64,000 bases of DNA, taken from contig NW_019091425.1 in the NCBI RefSeq assembly GCF_001949145.1, forward strand, positions 1,045,609-1,109,608. Reading direction: 5' to 3'. This document shows, one piece after another, positions 24,601 to 35,300 of the stretch. A program made the translations under genes and the position numbers. How positions within the stretch are numbered: position 1 is the first letter of the stretch; every line of letters starts with the position of its first letter. This stretch comes from Acanthaster planci. Taxonomy: Eukaryota; Echinodermata; Asteroidea; Valvatida; Acanthasteridae. The notes under the pieces are model-generated. The model made no database searches. It was not told the DNA's origin and was given only the letters and a program-made list of their open reading frames with translations.

Positions 24601-26850
24601 GATATTAAAATGATTTGTTGACAACAGCTTAGACTGTGTCTTTGTGATATTGAGTTTTTGTTGGGCAACATGTTAGCTGTGTTGTACAACTTCCAGCCAT
24701 AATGTCTTATTACCTGGAGTCAATTGATGAATAGCATCAGTGTCCTGAAGCTATATTGTTTTTGAGGCTTTCTTTGTTCCATCTAATTGGGAGCTGTGTT
24801 GTGTTGTTGGCTTTGCATCAAACATGTGCTCTCTCAAGCAGCTTGGTTTTTCTCACCATTATTGTTTTGGGTGATTTTTAGGTCTTTGGTCAGAGCTTTT
24901 GAAAGAGTATTTTTTTGCTGTTTGATGAAGGCCATTGTTGTTAAAATTTCAATCTACCCCTTTTCATGATGTACATTAAGATGTCCATTTTATTGTGGGT
25001 GGCCAGATTAACGGTTAAGTAGTATTACATGTACATGTACCCCCCCCGTCTAGCTTGATTTTGAGGAAGAAGAAAAGAAACTACAGGTTTAGAACATAGA
25101 GATTGAACCCAGAGGACATATAAGCAAACCCCCTACCCATGAGGGAGACAGGAAACTCCATTCCACTTTATTCTATTGGCTCTTGCGGGAATTGAACCTG
25201 GGTCACCATAAGTTGAACCGAGGAAGAAACAGTTCTGCCTGGAGCCAGACTGCCCTGTGACACTTTGGTTGAAACTTCAGGTAGATTACAGTTCAGCCTT
25301 GGGCCCTCACATGAACTCCCCACCACCTCCCCTCTTCCTTGACAGTATGGTGAATTTTACCAGTTTGAGCTTTACCCTTGATTTGATTGTTGTGTGCAAA
25401 TGTCATCTGTGGTCAATTGTGAATGGGTAATTTGATTGTTGGAGTGCATAATCTCATCAATGGCTTTTTCTATTATGTAAATAGAAAAGCAACATTCCTT
25501 GTATAGTTTATGTAGTATTGAACTGACTTCTTTGTTGTTGATCACCATTGTTAAATGTCCTCATTCGAAAGTTGTGAATGGTAATTTCTAAAAAATTGAC
25601 ATTCAAAAATTTTGTTTAATTTTTTAGGGGAAATTCAGCCAGATTTGTGACCTTTGACCAATTTAAAAAGCATTCGTAAGGATTTTGTTAAAATGCATGA
25701 TTTCATCAGATTTAAATTATACATTTATATATTAACCTACAAACGTGGAGATTTCAAGTCTTGTCCCTTTAGCCTTTTTGTTATGTATGAAATTTGAAAT
25801 TGTAATTCTCTTTTTTGTGTCAGTCACAGGCTGTTTGTGGAATTTCAGCATTTGCCTCTTTTACCACTACGTGATGCGTTGCAAGGTTTTATTAACAACG
25901 AAAATTTGCATTTGGAGTGAAAAGATGTGGGCAATGTATTTGTACTTCATCCCTCATAGAAGATTCTATCACATGCCTCATATGGAGGCCATTTGGTTTT
26001 CACAGAGACAGATAAACTGATATACAGAAACCGTTGTGGTTCCGCTGCCACTAAATTTCTCTTCAGTCACACTGCAAAGTAATAAAATGGACTGACCTTT
26101 TTTTATGTCTCTTCAAATCAAAACTCGTCAGTTAATATTTTTTTAAAAATCTAACCACCCATGTGACCTTTGATATTCTGTTTGTTTCATCATTCACATT
26201 ATCTGTTGTTTGAGAGTCCAAAAATCAAATTGATAATTATTTCATTATAAGTTGTTCGGCTAAATAACACCTAACTGTAATCGGGTTGCATTTTTGGCTT
26301 TTGTTGATAGATATTTCATCAGTTAGGAAAGTAGACCTGCAGTATTCTCATTCAGGCCCTTTTTTCAAATTGTAGGTCACATTGGCACTGTGCATGCTTG
26401 TGCACTTGAAATAGGTAACATTGTCCTAGCCCACTTACATGCGATTCCCTCATCAGAGATGTGAGATATCTCATTCACACACTGGCCTCGCTCTGTACTC
26501 AGTCTTTGTAAACTTCAAATTATCTTTTTTTCCCCCTAATGTTGTGCAAATGGCTCAACTAACTGAGAGCCAACAACTTCATCAGCGAGGATTACCCAAC
26601 GTCCAATTTCTGCTTTTTTTTTCCTGTGGAAAAGTGGAGCTGCTGATGTTCAGATTGTTTGGTTTTCCTTTTATGTGGACTTAAGAGGCTGGACCCCACC
26701 TTCACAAAAAAAAGAACATCTCATAGACGACTTACACTGACTGACTCATCAATATTCTGATAAAGTATAATTACCTGGTTGACCAAAGCATACATCTAGA
26801 GAGCTGGCAAGCAAGAGTTACTGATGCATTGAGTATTGTAAAATTGATCA
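21620..26850. other. Non-coding DNA with scattered TACATGTA palindromes
   Basis: ACATGTACATGT clusters near 22545-22575 and 25026-25040. A perfect CRE lies at 22154-22161. A small stem-loop lies at 22637-22676 (arms GCTTAGCACCCTCGGC and GCCTTGGGTGCTAG). A dispersed-repeat-like patch lies at about 25090-25330. No coding exon is recognised. Confidence 0.4.
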
Positions 26851-26853
26851 ATC

Positions 26854-26981
26854 GTACTTGCATATTATAACGGAATAAATATGTGCTTGGCCTCAGGAGA
26901 ATGGACGCCAGAGCCGCTGGTTAGGGCATCATCAGCATTCAGTCTCCGGCCGAGCACATATTTAGTTCCATTCATAAGTAC
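26854..26981. mobile_element. MITE-like terminal inverted repeat element
   Basis: GGAATAAATATGTGCTTGGCC (26872-26892) is inverted at 26948-26969 with two differences. Imperfect outer arms extend to GTACTT at 26854 and AAGTAC at 26981. The interior is about 55 nt and has no coding capacity. The form is that of a short non-autonomous DNA transposon or a hairpin repeat. Confidence 0.5.
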
Positions 26982-27109
26982 CTTTTTTAATCAGATGGTC
27001 AAAAGAATTAAATATTCATGTACATGATGGATTTTCAACAATGTTGTTCCAGAATTTTACTTTCATTTTCCCGACCACCCCCATCCATTTTATGATATAT
27101 TCCTTGTGC

Positions 27110-27340
27110 AGGTTGCCCAAAAGAATCTCCTTATGTGGACTTGCGGGCACGTGACAACCCCCGTGCACACAGACTCTTGACCAATCATAATCGATTAAAC
27201 TGTCTCGTATCCAGGTGCCAGCATGTGATTTATGCAGCGGGCATTATCACTTTTCAACGGGCGTTATCAATGTTAATACGCGGTCAAGTTGCACATTGTT
27301 GAATAGGGGGACTGTCTGAGGTATATATGCATGTCCACCA
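27110..27340. promoter_or_regulatory. Possible regulatory block
   Basis: Non-repetitive sequence with GCACGTGAC (E-box), CCAATCATAATCGATTA (CCAAT and homeodomain-like words), two related CGGGCATTATCA / CGGGCGTTATCA words at about 27238 and 27261, and AGGTATATATGC near 27319. Looks like enhancer or promoter DNA. This is inference only. Confidence 0.25.
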
Positions 27341-27349
27341 TCAAATCAG

Positions 27350-29750
27350 CTGTGTACTTGTTCATTCACTCACTACTGAAATTGCTGCTCAACAGGGACA
27401 TATATTTATGGGAAAAAAGAGAAGTTTTAAAAATGTTTTTAAAGCCTTCCAAAAAGACATTTAATCGCTTGTTTTCCCTCACCTGTGCCACAACAGCCAA
27501 GTAATATATTTCTTAAAGTTCAAAAATATTCTCAGTAAAGCTTACATAAAATAAGACATTTTTCTGCCACTCACACCTTTTTGCTCATGTTGGATATATT
27601 TGAGCTTGTGCAACACAGGCATAACAAATTGAGTTGAGGGTTTGAGTAAATGCAGCTAAATAAGCGTGGGTGTGTGTGTGCATGTTTTGCTGTGGGTTTG
27701 TCCTGAGGCTTCTCACTCCCCTGTGTTCATACTACGGAGAGACCCCCATGGCAACCTCCAGTCTGTGCCAGTACCTACATGTAATTTGATTTCAAAAGAT
27801 ACTAGATACACATAGTCAAATGCTAAGTGTACAGATATAGAGAAGCGCACTCTTGACTTTTGCCTTGACGAGACTATTATGAAATAAAAATGATGGAGTT
27901 TACTGAGCAAGTTTGAAAGCTTGCAATTGACAAGTGTTACCAGTAGCATTGCACTCTCAAGGCCACACATGTATACATTGCATGAACTTTAAACCAGTTT
28001 TTTTTTAAATTGAGTTTATTCATTTATAATGTGCATATTTCATTCAATTATGTTGTGCAGCAAAGACATTAAACTACAATATGGTCGGAAGCTGTCTTGA
28101 AAATAGTGCTGTGGAAACCTCCAATTGTAAACCTGTTGTATCAACTTTTGTTCTGTCAAGGGTTTTGACCAGTGTCTCTGCAGGAATCTAAAGGTACATG
28201 CACAATGCATATTCCTTGCATTTATGTAGTAGAGATTAGGGTCTCAAGTCCCACATTAAGCAATCCTCACCAGGCCTCTGTTGTGCTCCCAGAGTCATCA
28301 AACAGAAGCAAACTTGGTGTCTACCTCGGGCAGATTTGAGATGACTTACAATTATAAGTGAACCAGGGATAGTATGTTCTGTGTTTCACTGTGACTGTGA
28401 CTGTGATAATCTAGAAAGAGCTATGTATAAAAATTCAGTAGCTGTGCACCGTGTCTGACCATTTCCAAAAGCCTTGCCCAAGCAAGCTTGGAGCTAAAGA
28501 ACTCCATCTCATTCAAACTGCAAAACTTCATCTGTTTCAACCCACCAAGTTTCTCTAATTCTGACTATCTCTCCTTTTTTTCTCTGCAGAATTATCAGTC
28601 GGCAAAGCTGCACTATATGACCACCAAGATGAGACCCATTGCCCCCCACACATGGCATCAAAAGTGGTGCACGGTCTGCATCAGTCAACATCCTTTTCGT
28701 GCCCCAACATGAAGCTGTTGTGCAGTGGGCCAGCCTTACAGTACAAGCACCTCACTTTGCACATTTTTTTTTCCGTCCAGTCTGGTCACAAACTGAGAAG
28801 CATGTGGTGCAGATCCTTTAAGTGTGCCGATTGGCACCTTGACGGCATATTCTCTGGGCATTTAATAAACAGCAGTCCAGGCCAGGTTTCAAGTCACGTG
28901 AGGCTAACATTCCGAGAATTGTGGAAGTAGATTAGGCCAAGGAATGTATTTGTGAAAATGTCAGAGTGCAGCTCTTACTTCTTCCTTCACAGGCTACAAT
29001 TTCGCACAAGGCGTCAGTGCGCAATCCTACACATAGAAACCCTACAGGTTTTGGGGGGGTCATTTACACTTTTTAAAATTTCCAGAAGTCACTTTTTTAA
29101 GATGGAAGATGACCTTTGACTCTGTTCATCAAAGAACCTAAATTAAGAAGCTTCATAAAGGATAAAATTCTAGATTCCTATTTGTGTCCACAAATTGTAA
29201 TGGTTTTTTCAAGTTAGTGGAATTGTATACTGTTTTGTGAGCACAGTTTGATGGCAACAGAAAAAGGTGTTTTATTTTCTTTTGTTCTATTGGAGTTACT
29301 GTTAAGATGCATTCCAGCTGTGTGGCATTTGTAAGGCTATTTCCTTTGGTTAATGATCAGTCACCCTTCAGCATGCAGGATATGTCAAGCACCATGATTG
29401 TCTTAAAACCCAGTGTGTGTGTATCTGCATGCATGAATTTTAAAGCATGTGTGGGTGTCATTTGTCCCAAAATGGACTACGAGTGAAACCCAATATACAG
29501 GACAGTCAAAATGAAATTTAACTGGATCGTGGCAAACAAGCAGGGGGAAAAAAATCCAGTCTGTCTAGTTCTTCCGTCCCCTTTATTCAAATTGTAATAA
29601 AAGGCCAGGTGACATACATCTTTTTTCAGTGGTTGAAACAGTGGCTATCACACATTTCTAAGGACTTGCTTGGAAATATTTGATTCAGGCCAGCAAGGAT
29701 ATTTGACCTTTTTGAGGCACAGCCTGCGTGTCTGGCTTCGCTAAAGGACT
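27350..29750. other. Non-coding DNA
   Basis: An open stretch at 28585-28930 has a TTTCTCTGCAG acceptor-like word, but its translations match nothing I know. The rest is AT-rich. Confidence 0.35.
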
Positions 29751-29757
29751 TAACTTT

Positions 29758-29841
29758 GGAGGGCCTGATGTTTCAATCCTAGCAGAATCTTTCTCGGAAC
29801 TTTGAGACAGATTCTGCAAGGATCAAAACATCAGGCCCTCC
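29758..29841. repeat. 84-nt near-perfect hairpin
   Basis: Arms 29758-29790 and 29809-29841 (33 nt each) are inverted copies with about three differences, both starting with GGAGGGCCTGATGTTT when read inward. The loop is 18 nt. It may be a hairpin MITE or a pre-miRNA-sized foldback. Nothing shows expression. Confidence 0.6.
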
Positions 29842-29849
29842 GTATACAT

Positions 29850-31030
29850 GTGATTTGTATTTTAGATCACTGTAGTCAGCAAACAGTTTATATCAGTTTT
29901 GTATTACATATCTCCGGGACTCAACTTTACATAGATATTGCATCCCCACCCAGCGTCATGCATATTTCCATGTACTTTAAAAGTGGTCATTATTTCAGGA
30001 TGCGCTAGTTAATTTCCATGATAGTTGAGCTGATTTTAAATTCACTGCCCCGTGCAAACTGTAAAATGCTGTACACAATTTTGTGCAGAGTGAAATTTCC
30101 TCTGATGAAATATTTTTCTGACTTTCACATTGGTTTTTTAGAAGACGCTGTTACAAATGTTATCCAAATTAAGTTTTCTTTGTTTTTAGAAATAACCACA
30201 TAAGTTTGTGGCTGTGTGTCACATTCAGTATTTTGCATTCATCCCAGTTTTTATTCAGCAATCTCAAACTGTCTTCTTTGTGTACAAAGTTATAATGGGT
30301 GGGAGTTTTGCAGTACAAGCATTACAGAAAATGTTCACAGTTTTTACCTTCTTGGTGAACTGTAACCCTGAAATGGCGTGCATGACTGTAATGCATGGCT
30401 TAAATGTCGAATGCGTATTTGAATCCCATGACAGGCCATGCATAAATTTGTACATTTTCAAAACACAACTGGCATTTCCAAGGACGGGCATTATGCTGTC
30501 TGACTGCGCTTTGGCCATAATCAGATTGCGGTACTGAGTGTTTTGATTGTGCAACTGGGGAACTTGATGGAAAGCACGAGGAGTTTGTGCAGATCTCCAT
30601 TATCTGGACTTCCTTCAAAATTACAGAAAAGAGCGACTGGTGCAGAAGCTTAGGCATCCATCTGTATAGGTTTGGTGTACATTGTTTGATCTGTTTCTGG
30701 ATGTGATTTTTGGTCAAATTGCAAACAAAATATGTGTGATAAAAATAAAAGAAAATTCGTAAATTAATTGAAAATAAACTTACGTTGAGAGAATAACTGA
30801 CCATGTACTGTGATGGTCTGTTGAAAGAAAGATGATTTCTTTTTTTAATGTTAAGAAACATGTAGATGCAGCCGCAAAATGCCTACTTCCCACTGGCAGA
30901 CTGTACCTTGTGGGACCCCCTCCCCCAGCCAATCCATAATTCGCCTCTGCTGACCGGAGTAACATGTAGTATATGTATACGTAGTCCATAACTTTCATTA
31001 GTTTTCACAGGGTAAAGTCTGAGAAGGGTA
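29850..31030. other. Non-coding DNA, nothing specific seen
   Basis: T-rich on the + strand. Open frames on both strands at 30208-30861 overlap each other and lack recognisable protein features. Confidence 0.35.
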
Positions 31031-31047
31031 TTTTTCAGAGGCGAGTG

Positions 31048-31115
31048 TGACGTCACTTCAGTTTAAACCACGCCCACTGTACATAGGGTCACATGGAACC
31101 ATGGAGCCAGAAGGT
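31048..31115 (+). promoter_or_regulatory. CRE + GC-box-like block followed by ATG and splice donor
   Basis: TGACGTCA at 31048-31055 is followed by CCACGCCCAC. Then comes ACCATGG (ATG at 31101), four codons, and a GAAG|GTAACA donor-like word at 31113/31114. This could be the promoter and first coding exon of an unrecognised + strand transcript, or chance. Confidence 0.25.
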
Positions 31116-31233
31116 AACACACAAGTTGAGTGCTCATCTAAGGGGAGCTTGTAGTCAGTGGTGTGTGTGGGTACTTGACAGTCACAAACTGGATGTCATA
31201 TTCAGCAAAGGTTATGTTTGGAGCAGCCCTGTA

Positions 31234-31239
31234 AATAAA
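31234..31239 (+). terminator. Candidate + strand poly(A) signal
   Basis: AATAAA followed within about 30 nt by TTGTCTGTGC, a GT-rich downstream element. It would suit a + strand transcript ending before the convergent CPEB 3' end. Confidence 0.25.
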
Positions 31240-31249
31240 TAGGATTGTT

Positions 31250-32370
31250 AAGCACCTTTGTCTGTGCAGGCCTTCAGGTGCTTTAACAAATGGGACATGT
31301 AAGAGATCGTGTTTCTTGCATTCTGATGTTTAAATAAGCAAAGGTCAGATCATATTTAATTATGTCGCGAGAACAATAACATTAGCGGTATGTTTGGTTT
31401 TAGCTCTTCATTTTCTGCAGCATATTTGCCCTGATGAAAGAAAAAAAAATGGAAATTTCCATGAATTAAGGGAAAAGATGTTTTTTGTGGGAGGGGGTTG
31501 GATAATTGAAACAAAAATACCCAAGATAGATTAGCCATACCTGTTGGTTGAGAGTCTGTCACATGGTTGGTCTAAACAATTGATAAAGCACTGTCTAACT
31601 GTATGCCAACTGATGCAGAACATGCCACATGTGCACTTATCTTCTTATAGGGAGATTGTTTATGACTTTTCATGAGAAGAACATATCATAACATAGGCAG
31701 AGGGTTGTTGGAAAAAACTTAGTCACAGGTACAGTCTTAAAAACTGATCTGGTCTCAAATGTTTAAGACAGCCCAAAGGCGTGCATGTACTTATTCCTTT
31801 ATTAACCCCAACCCCCAAGGGTGCGAGTAAAATCATATTGAAATTAAATGAATGAGGAATATACTGGTAAGGCTTAAGGGGCCTCTGATCTGTGCACGTT
31901 TAATACTTCCAACAACACTTAGAAATTTTGAATTACATGTAGTTTGTCCAAGATCCAAGGAAAAACCTTTCTTTTTTTTTTGCTGTTACCAAAACGGATT
32001 ATTGGTCCTCAGCAACAACCAGTCAAACCCGGTTTATTGTAACCAAAATGTGCTACTAATAAGCACCAGCAACGACCAATCATACATGGTGAAACTGTAA
32101 CTGTAAATATGCTCATGACCCTTGGCAACCAGATGGACAAAGTTTACTGCACCGCCAGAGGAGGGCACAGTGTTTCCTATTCTTTCAAAAGTTTACACTA
32201 ACCACAGCCACCTGCTTCCGAGGAGAGTAACCTGGCACAGAGGACAGGAAAACGTCCTTTCTTCCTTTAATAGTTTTGTGTGCTCTAGTCCTCTATGGTA
32301 AAGTAAAACATGTAACTAAACACGACACCAAAAGCAGAAAAACAGGGAAAACACTCCTTTGTTCACCAAT
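31250..32370. other. Intergenic border between convergent units
   Basis: Around here the + strand changes from T-rich to A-rich. A second - strand AATAAA (TTTATT on the + strand) lies at 31798-31803. No coding feature is seen. Confidence 0.35.
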
Positions 32371-32371
32371 T

Positions 32372-32377
32372 TTTATT
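32372..32377 (-). terminator. Candidate distal poly(A) signal of the CPEB gene
   Basis: AATAAA on the - strand. The following - strand sequence (GTGTTTTCCCTGTTTTTCTG) is GT/T-rich, as a downstream cleavage element should be. It marks the left limit of the uniform, repeat-poor, T-rich (on the - strand) region that I take as 3' UTR. Confidence 0.35.
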
Positions 32378-35300
32378 AAGGTTCGCACAAAGAGCTCAAA
32401 ATGTGAAAGGGTTCTGAAGATTAACCAAAACGAAATACCTAAAAATACCATACGAAAATGGCTTCACTTTTCCTTGTCAAAATTATGAACTCCTGAAACA
32501 ATAAAATATATAGACAAAAATAACTGTACACTGTAACAGAAAAGATATACATGCGTTTAAGATCTATTACGAATTCTTATAAGCACACAAAATATGACAA
32601 TTTTTTCTTAAGATGTTTCATAGAAAATGCTGAGAAAAATGTTTAAAAAGATTATCAATGAAAACTATACTCTGATGTAAATCTTTCTTACAATTTTGTT
32701 TGAACTATTAATTTATATAGACAAAAAAGGAAAAATAACATCCAAACAAAAATATGGAATGCATTATATAAACAAGTCCCACCCAAAACTCAAAGTCATC
32801 ATTTTTTCCCAAAAAGTAAACATGGTGTTTGTCCTTACATGCCTCAAAACAATAGAAACTTTGGTATGATTTTCTTTTACTGAACAACTGATTTTCAAAA
32901 AACCCTTATTTAGAAGAAAATTGGGTTACAGCTGGCCATACGAATGTCGCATTGATAAACGCAATACAGTGTCCTATAAAAACTACTTTCCAAAACGAAG
33001 CTAGAAAAAATGCATGCAGTGGCAAAAATTCTTTTAAAAGAAAACAGCAATGATCGAAAAGGACTTTTACAAAGTTACAAATAATGCCTCAGCTTTTCAA
33101 AAGTGGCTTGACAAGTCTTGTTTAATTCAAGTCACAAAAATGGTGGTTAACAGGTTTTTGTTTTTCAAAAAAAAGGAAAAGTACAAATTGTGTTTGTGTT
33201 CAATGGTGCAGAAAGTTTTCCAAGCCAACAATTTTGCCCTCCACTACAAACAGATATTACATTTCACCTACTATAATCACAATTTCAGTTGTCACCCTTG
33301 AAATTTAGATTACAAATTACTATAAATACACGCTTTAATTTTACAAAACTGAATTTGAATATGCTGGAGGAAAATCTGGGATTTTTTTTTTTTTTTACTA
33401 CTACAAAATTTAAATAGCAAAACAAATCGAACACATGTGCTACATCTCTGATGCGGCAAGCTATGGTCATCAAACACATTCAATTGCTTATTTCTATTTC
33501 ATATAACAATGATCCATTAGAAAACAACACTTCAAAATATAATCAATTTGATTAAACGACATCTCGTTTCAAGTCAAGAAAAAAAAAGAGACTTACAAAA
33601 AAGCCAAAGCAAAACAGTATAAAGGAAAGGAGAAGAACTGGGTTTATACATATCACAAAGGCCAAGCGAGATTGCATTGCATCAGGAATTATGAACAATC
33701 ACTATTAATTCCAACTGGAGTTGACAGTAATGTTGGGATCCATCAAATTTTCACTTGGTCCACAGGAATACACGTGAGTGTCAAGATGTGTCCACAAGAC
33801 CGTTAAGATAGAGACTTTCTAGAGACTAGATAACTATAATTTTTGACACTGCTTTGGACATTTTCTGACCACTGCAGTCTCTTGCTCTTAGGATGCAAAG
33901 CTTGACTTTGGTCACGTTTTGTGGATCGGTGACTTTTGCAAGTGTAGAAAGCAGTGCAATCACTGACTTTTGTGGAGTTTCAAAACCTGACAAATTGGTT
34001 ACATCTTCTCTACAGACTGACCACACTGAAGTGTTTAGGTTTTGGTAAAAGAATCTGCATAAATGCACTCAATCTCTTCTCTGACACAATTTACATGTTT
34101 CTGTGTCAGATATATGTCAGCACTGCAAATGTCGAATTCTGACAATGAGAAACAGAGGGTTCTATTTTAAGATTCTGAATGCACCACACTGCATTATCAT
34201 CCATTTTCCCCATTCAATCAAAAGCAGGTCTGATTGCTACATCTTTTAAACAGCAATTTGTGAATCAGGGCTTATGGTGCACATAACAACTATCCTTTCA
34301 AAGTTGGAAATACGAACAGGCTACATATCTTTTGGCAATCAAACTTTTCAAATGCAGGCAATATGTAACAACACGAGTTGTGGCATTCTTTAAATACAAT
34401 GCAAAAAACTGGGAGGAGATTCCTCAAAGTGACAACGATTTTCTTTCTTTACTCAAGATTTTTCTAAGATGTTACACACTCAAACAAATGACTGCAGTTA
34501 ATATTGAGGGTATGTTTTCTACATAAATAGAGCACTCAGTATTACAGTGTGAGCAAAGATCGGTGATTAACCATTTTTCTATTGTAATATTGAGAATTAT
34601 TATTTTATTGTCCCTCTGAAACTACACCTAACTGAAGCATGGCATTGACTCTTCTATGGAGGCCCAATCATAAATGTCTTACTGATACAGAGGATCTAAA
34701 GAATAAAAAAAACAATAAATACAAATCAAATCGTGCCTGGCACTCTGTGAAAGAGAGACTTCTGTTTCACTTACATGTAAATAGGATTGTACAGGTGTAA
34801 TAAATTAAGTTAGAAATTGAACAGAAAAATAAACTTTTTTGTGTGTCTCCAAACCGTACACTATGGGTCGTTGGTTCAAACTGCAAACACATGAGCTGAG
34901 GTATTTTTATTACAGCTAACCAAAAAAACCACCAAAAAGAATCAACCAATTTTCTAAGAATCTACCGGTTCAAAACATTCATACGAAAAATTAAAAAAAT
35001 AAAGTCAGATGGTCAAGCTTCAACCAATCTGTCTATCAAGCCATCATGCATTGAATACAGATTACACTCCTAAAAAAAATCAATTAAATATTGCACTGGG
35101 AAAAAAATGATTTTTTTCAAGCCCTGTTCAGGACTCCATCCACATACCAAAGACTTCTGAGTCCTTAATTAACTTATAATCGTCTAGTTTATCCACACAA
35201 AGTACATCCTCTGTTTTGATAATAAACAATGTAGCACCATTAACCTGACAGTATCTACCAAGACTTGACTAAAGAGACAAGTACAACATCCCTCTACAAC

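Noticed and set aside
25180-25210. tRNA-like B-box word on the - strand (GGTTCAATTCC)
   Set aside because: No A box at the right distance and no cloverleaf; probably part of an old repeat.
28585-28930. Exon-like stretch after TTTCTCTGCAG
   Set aside because: All three frames give unfamiliar translations, and no matching neighbouring exon was found.
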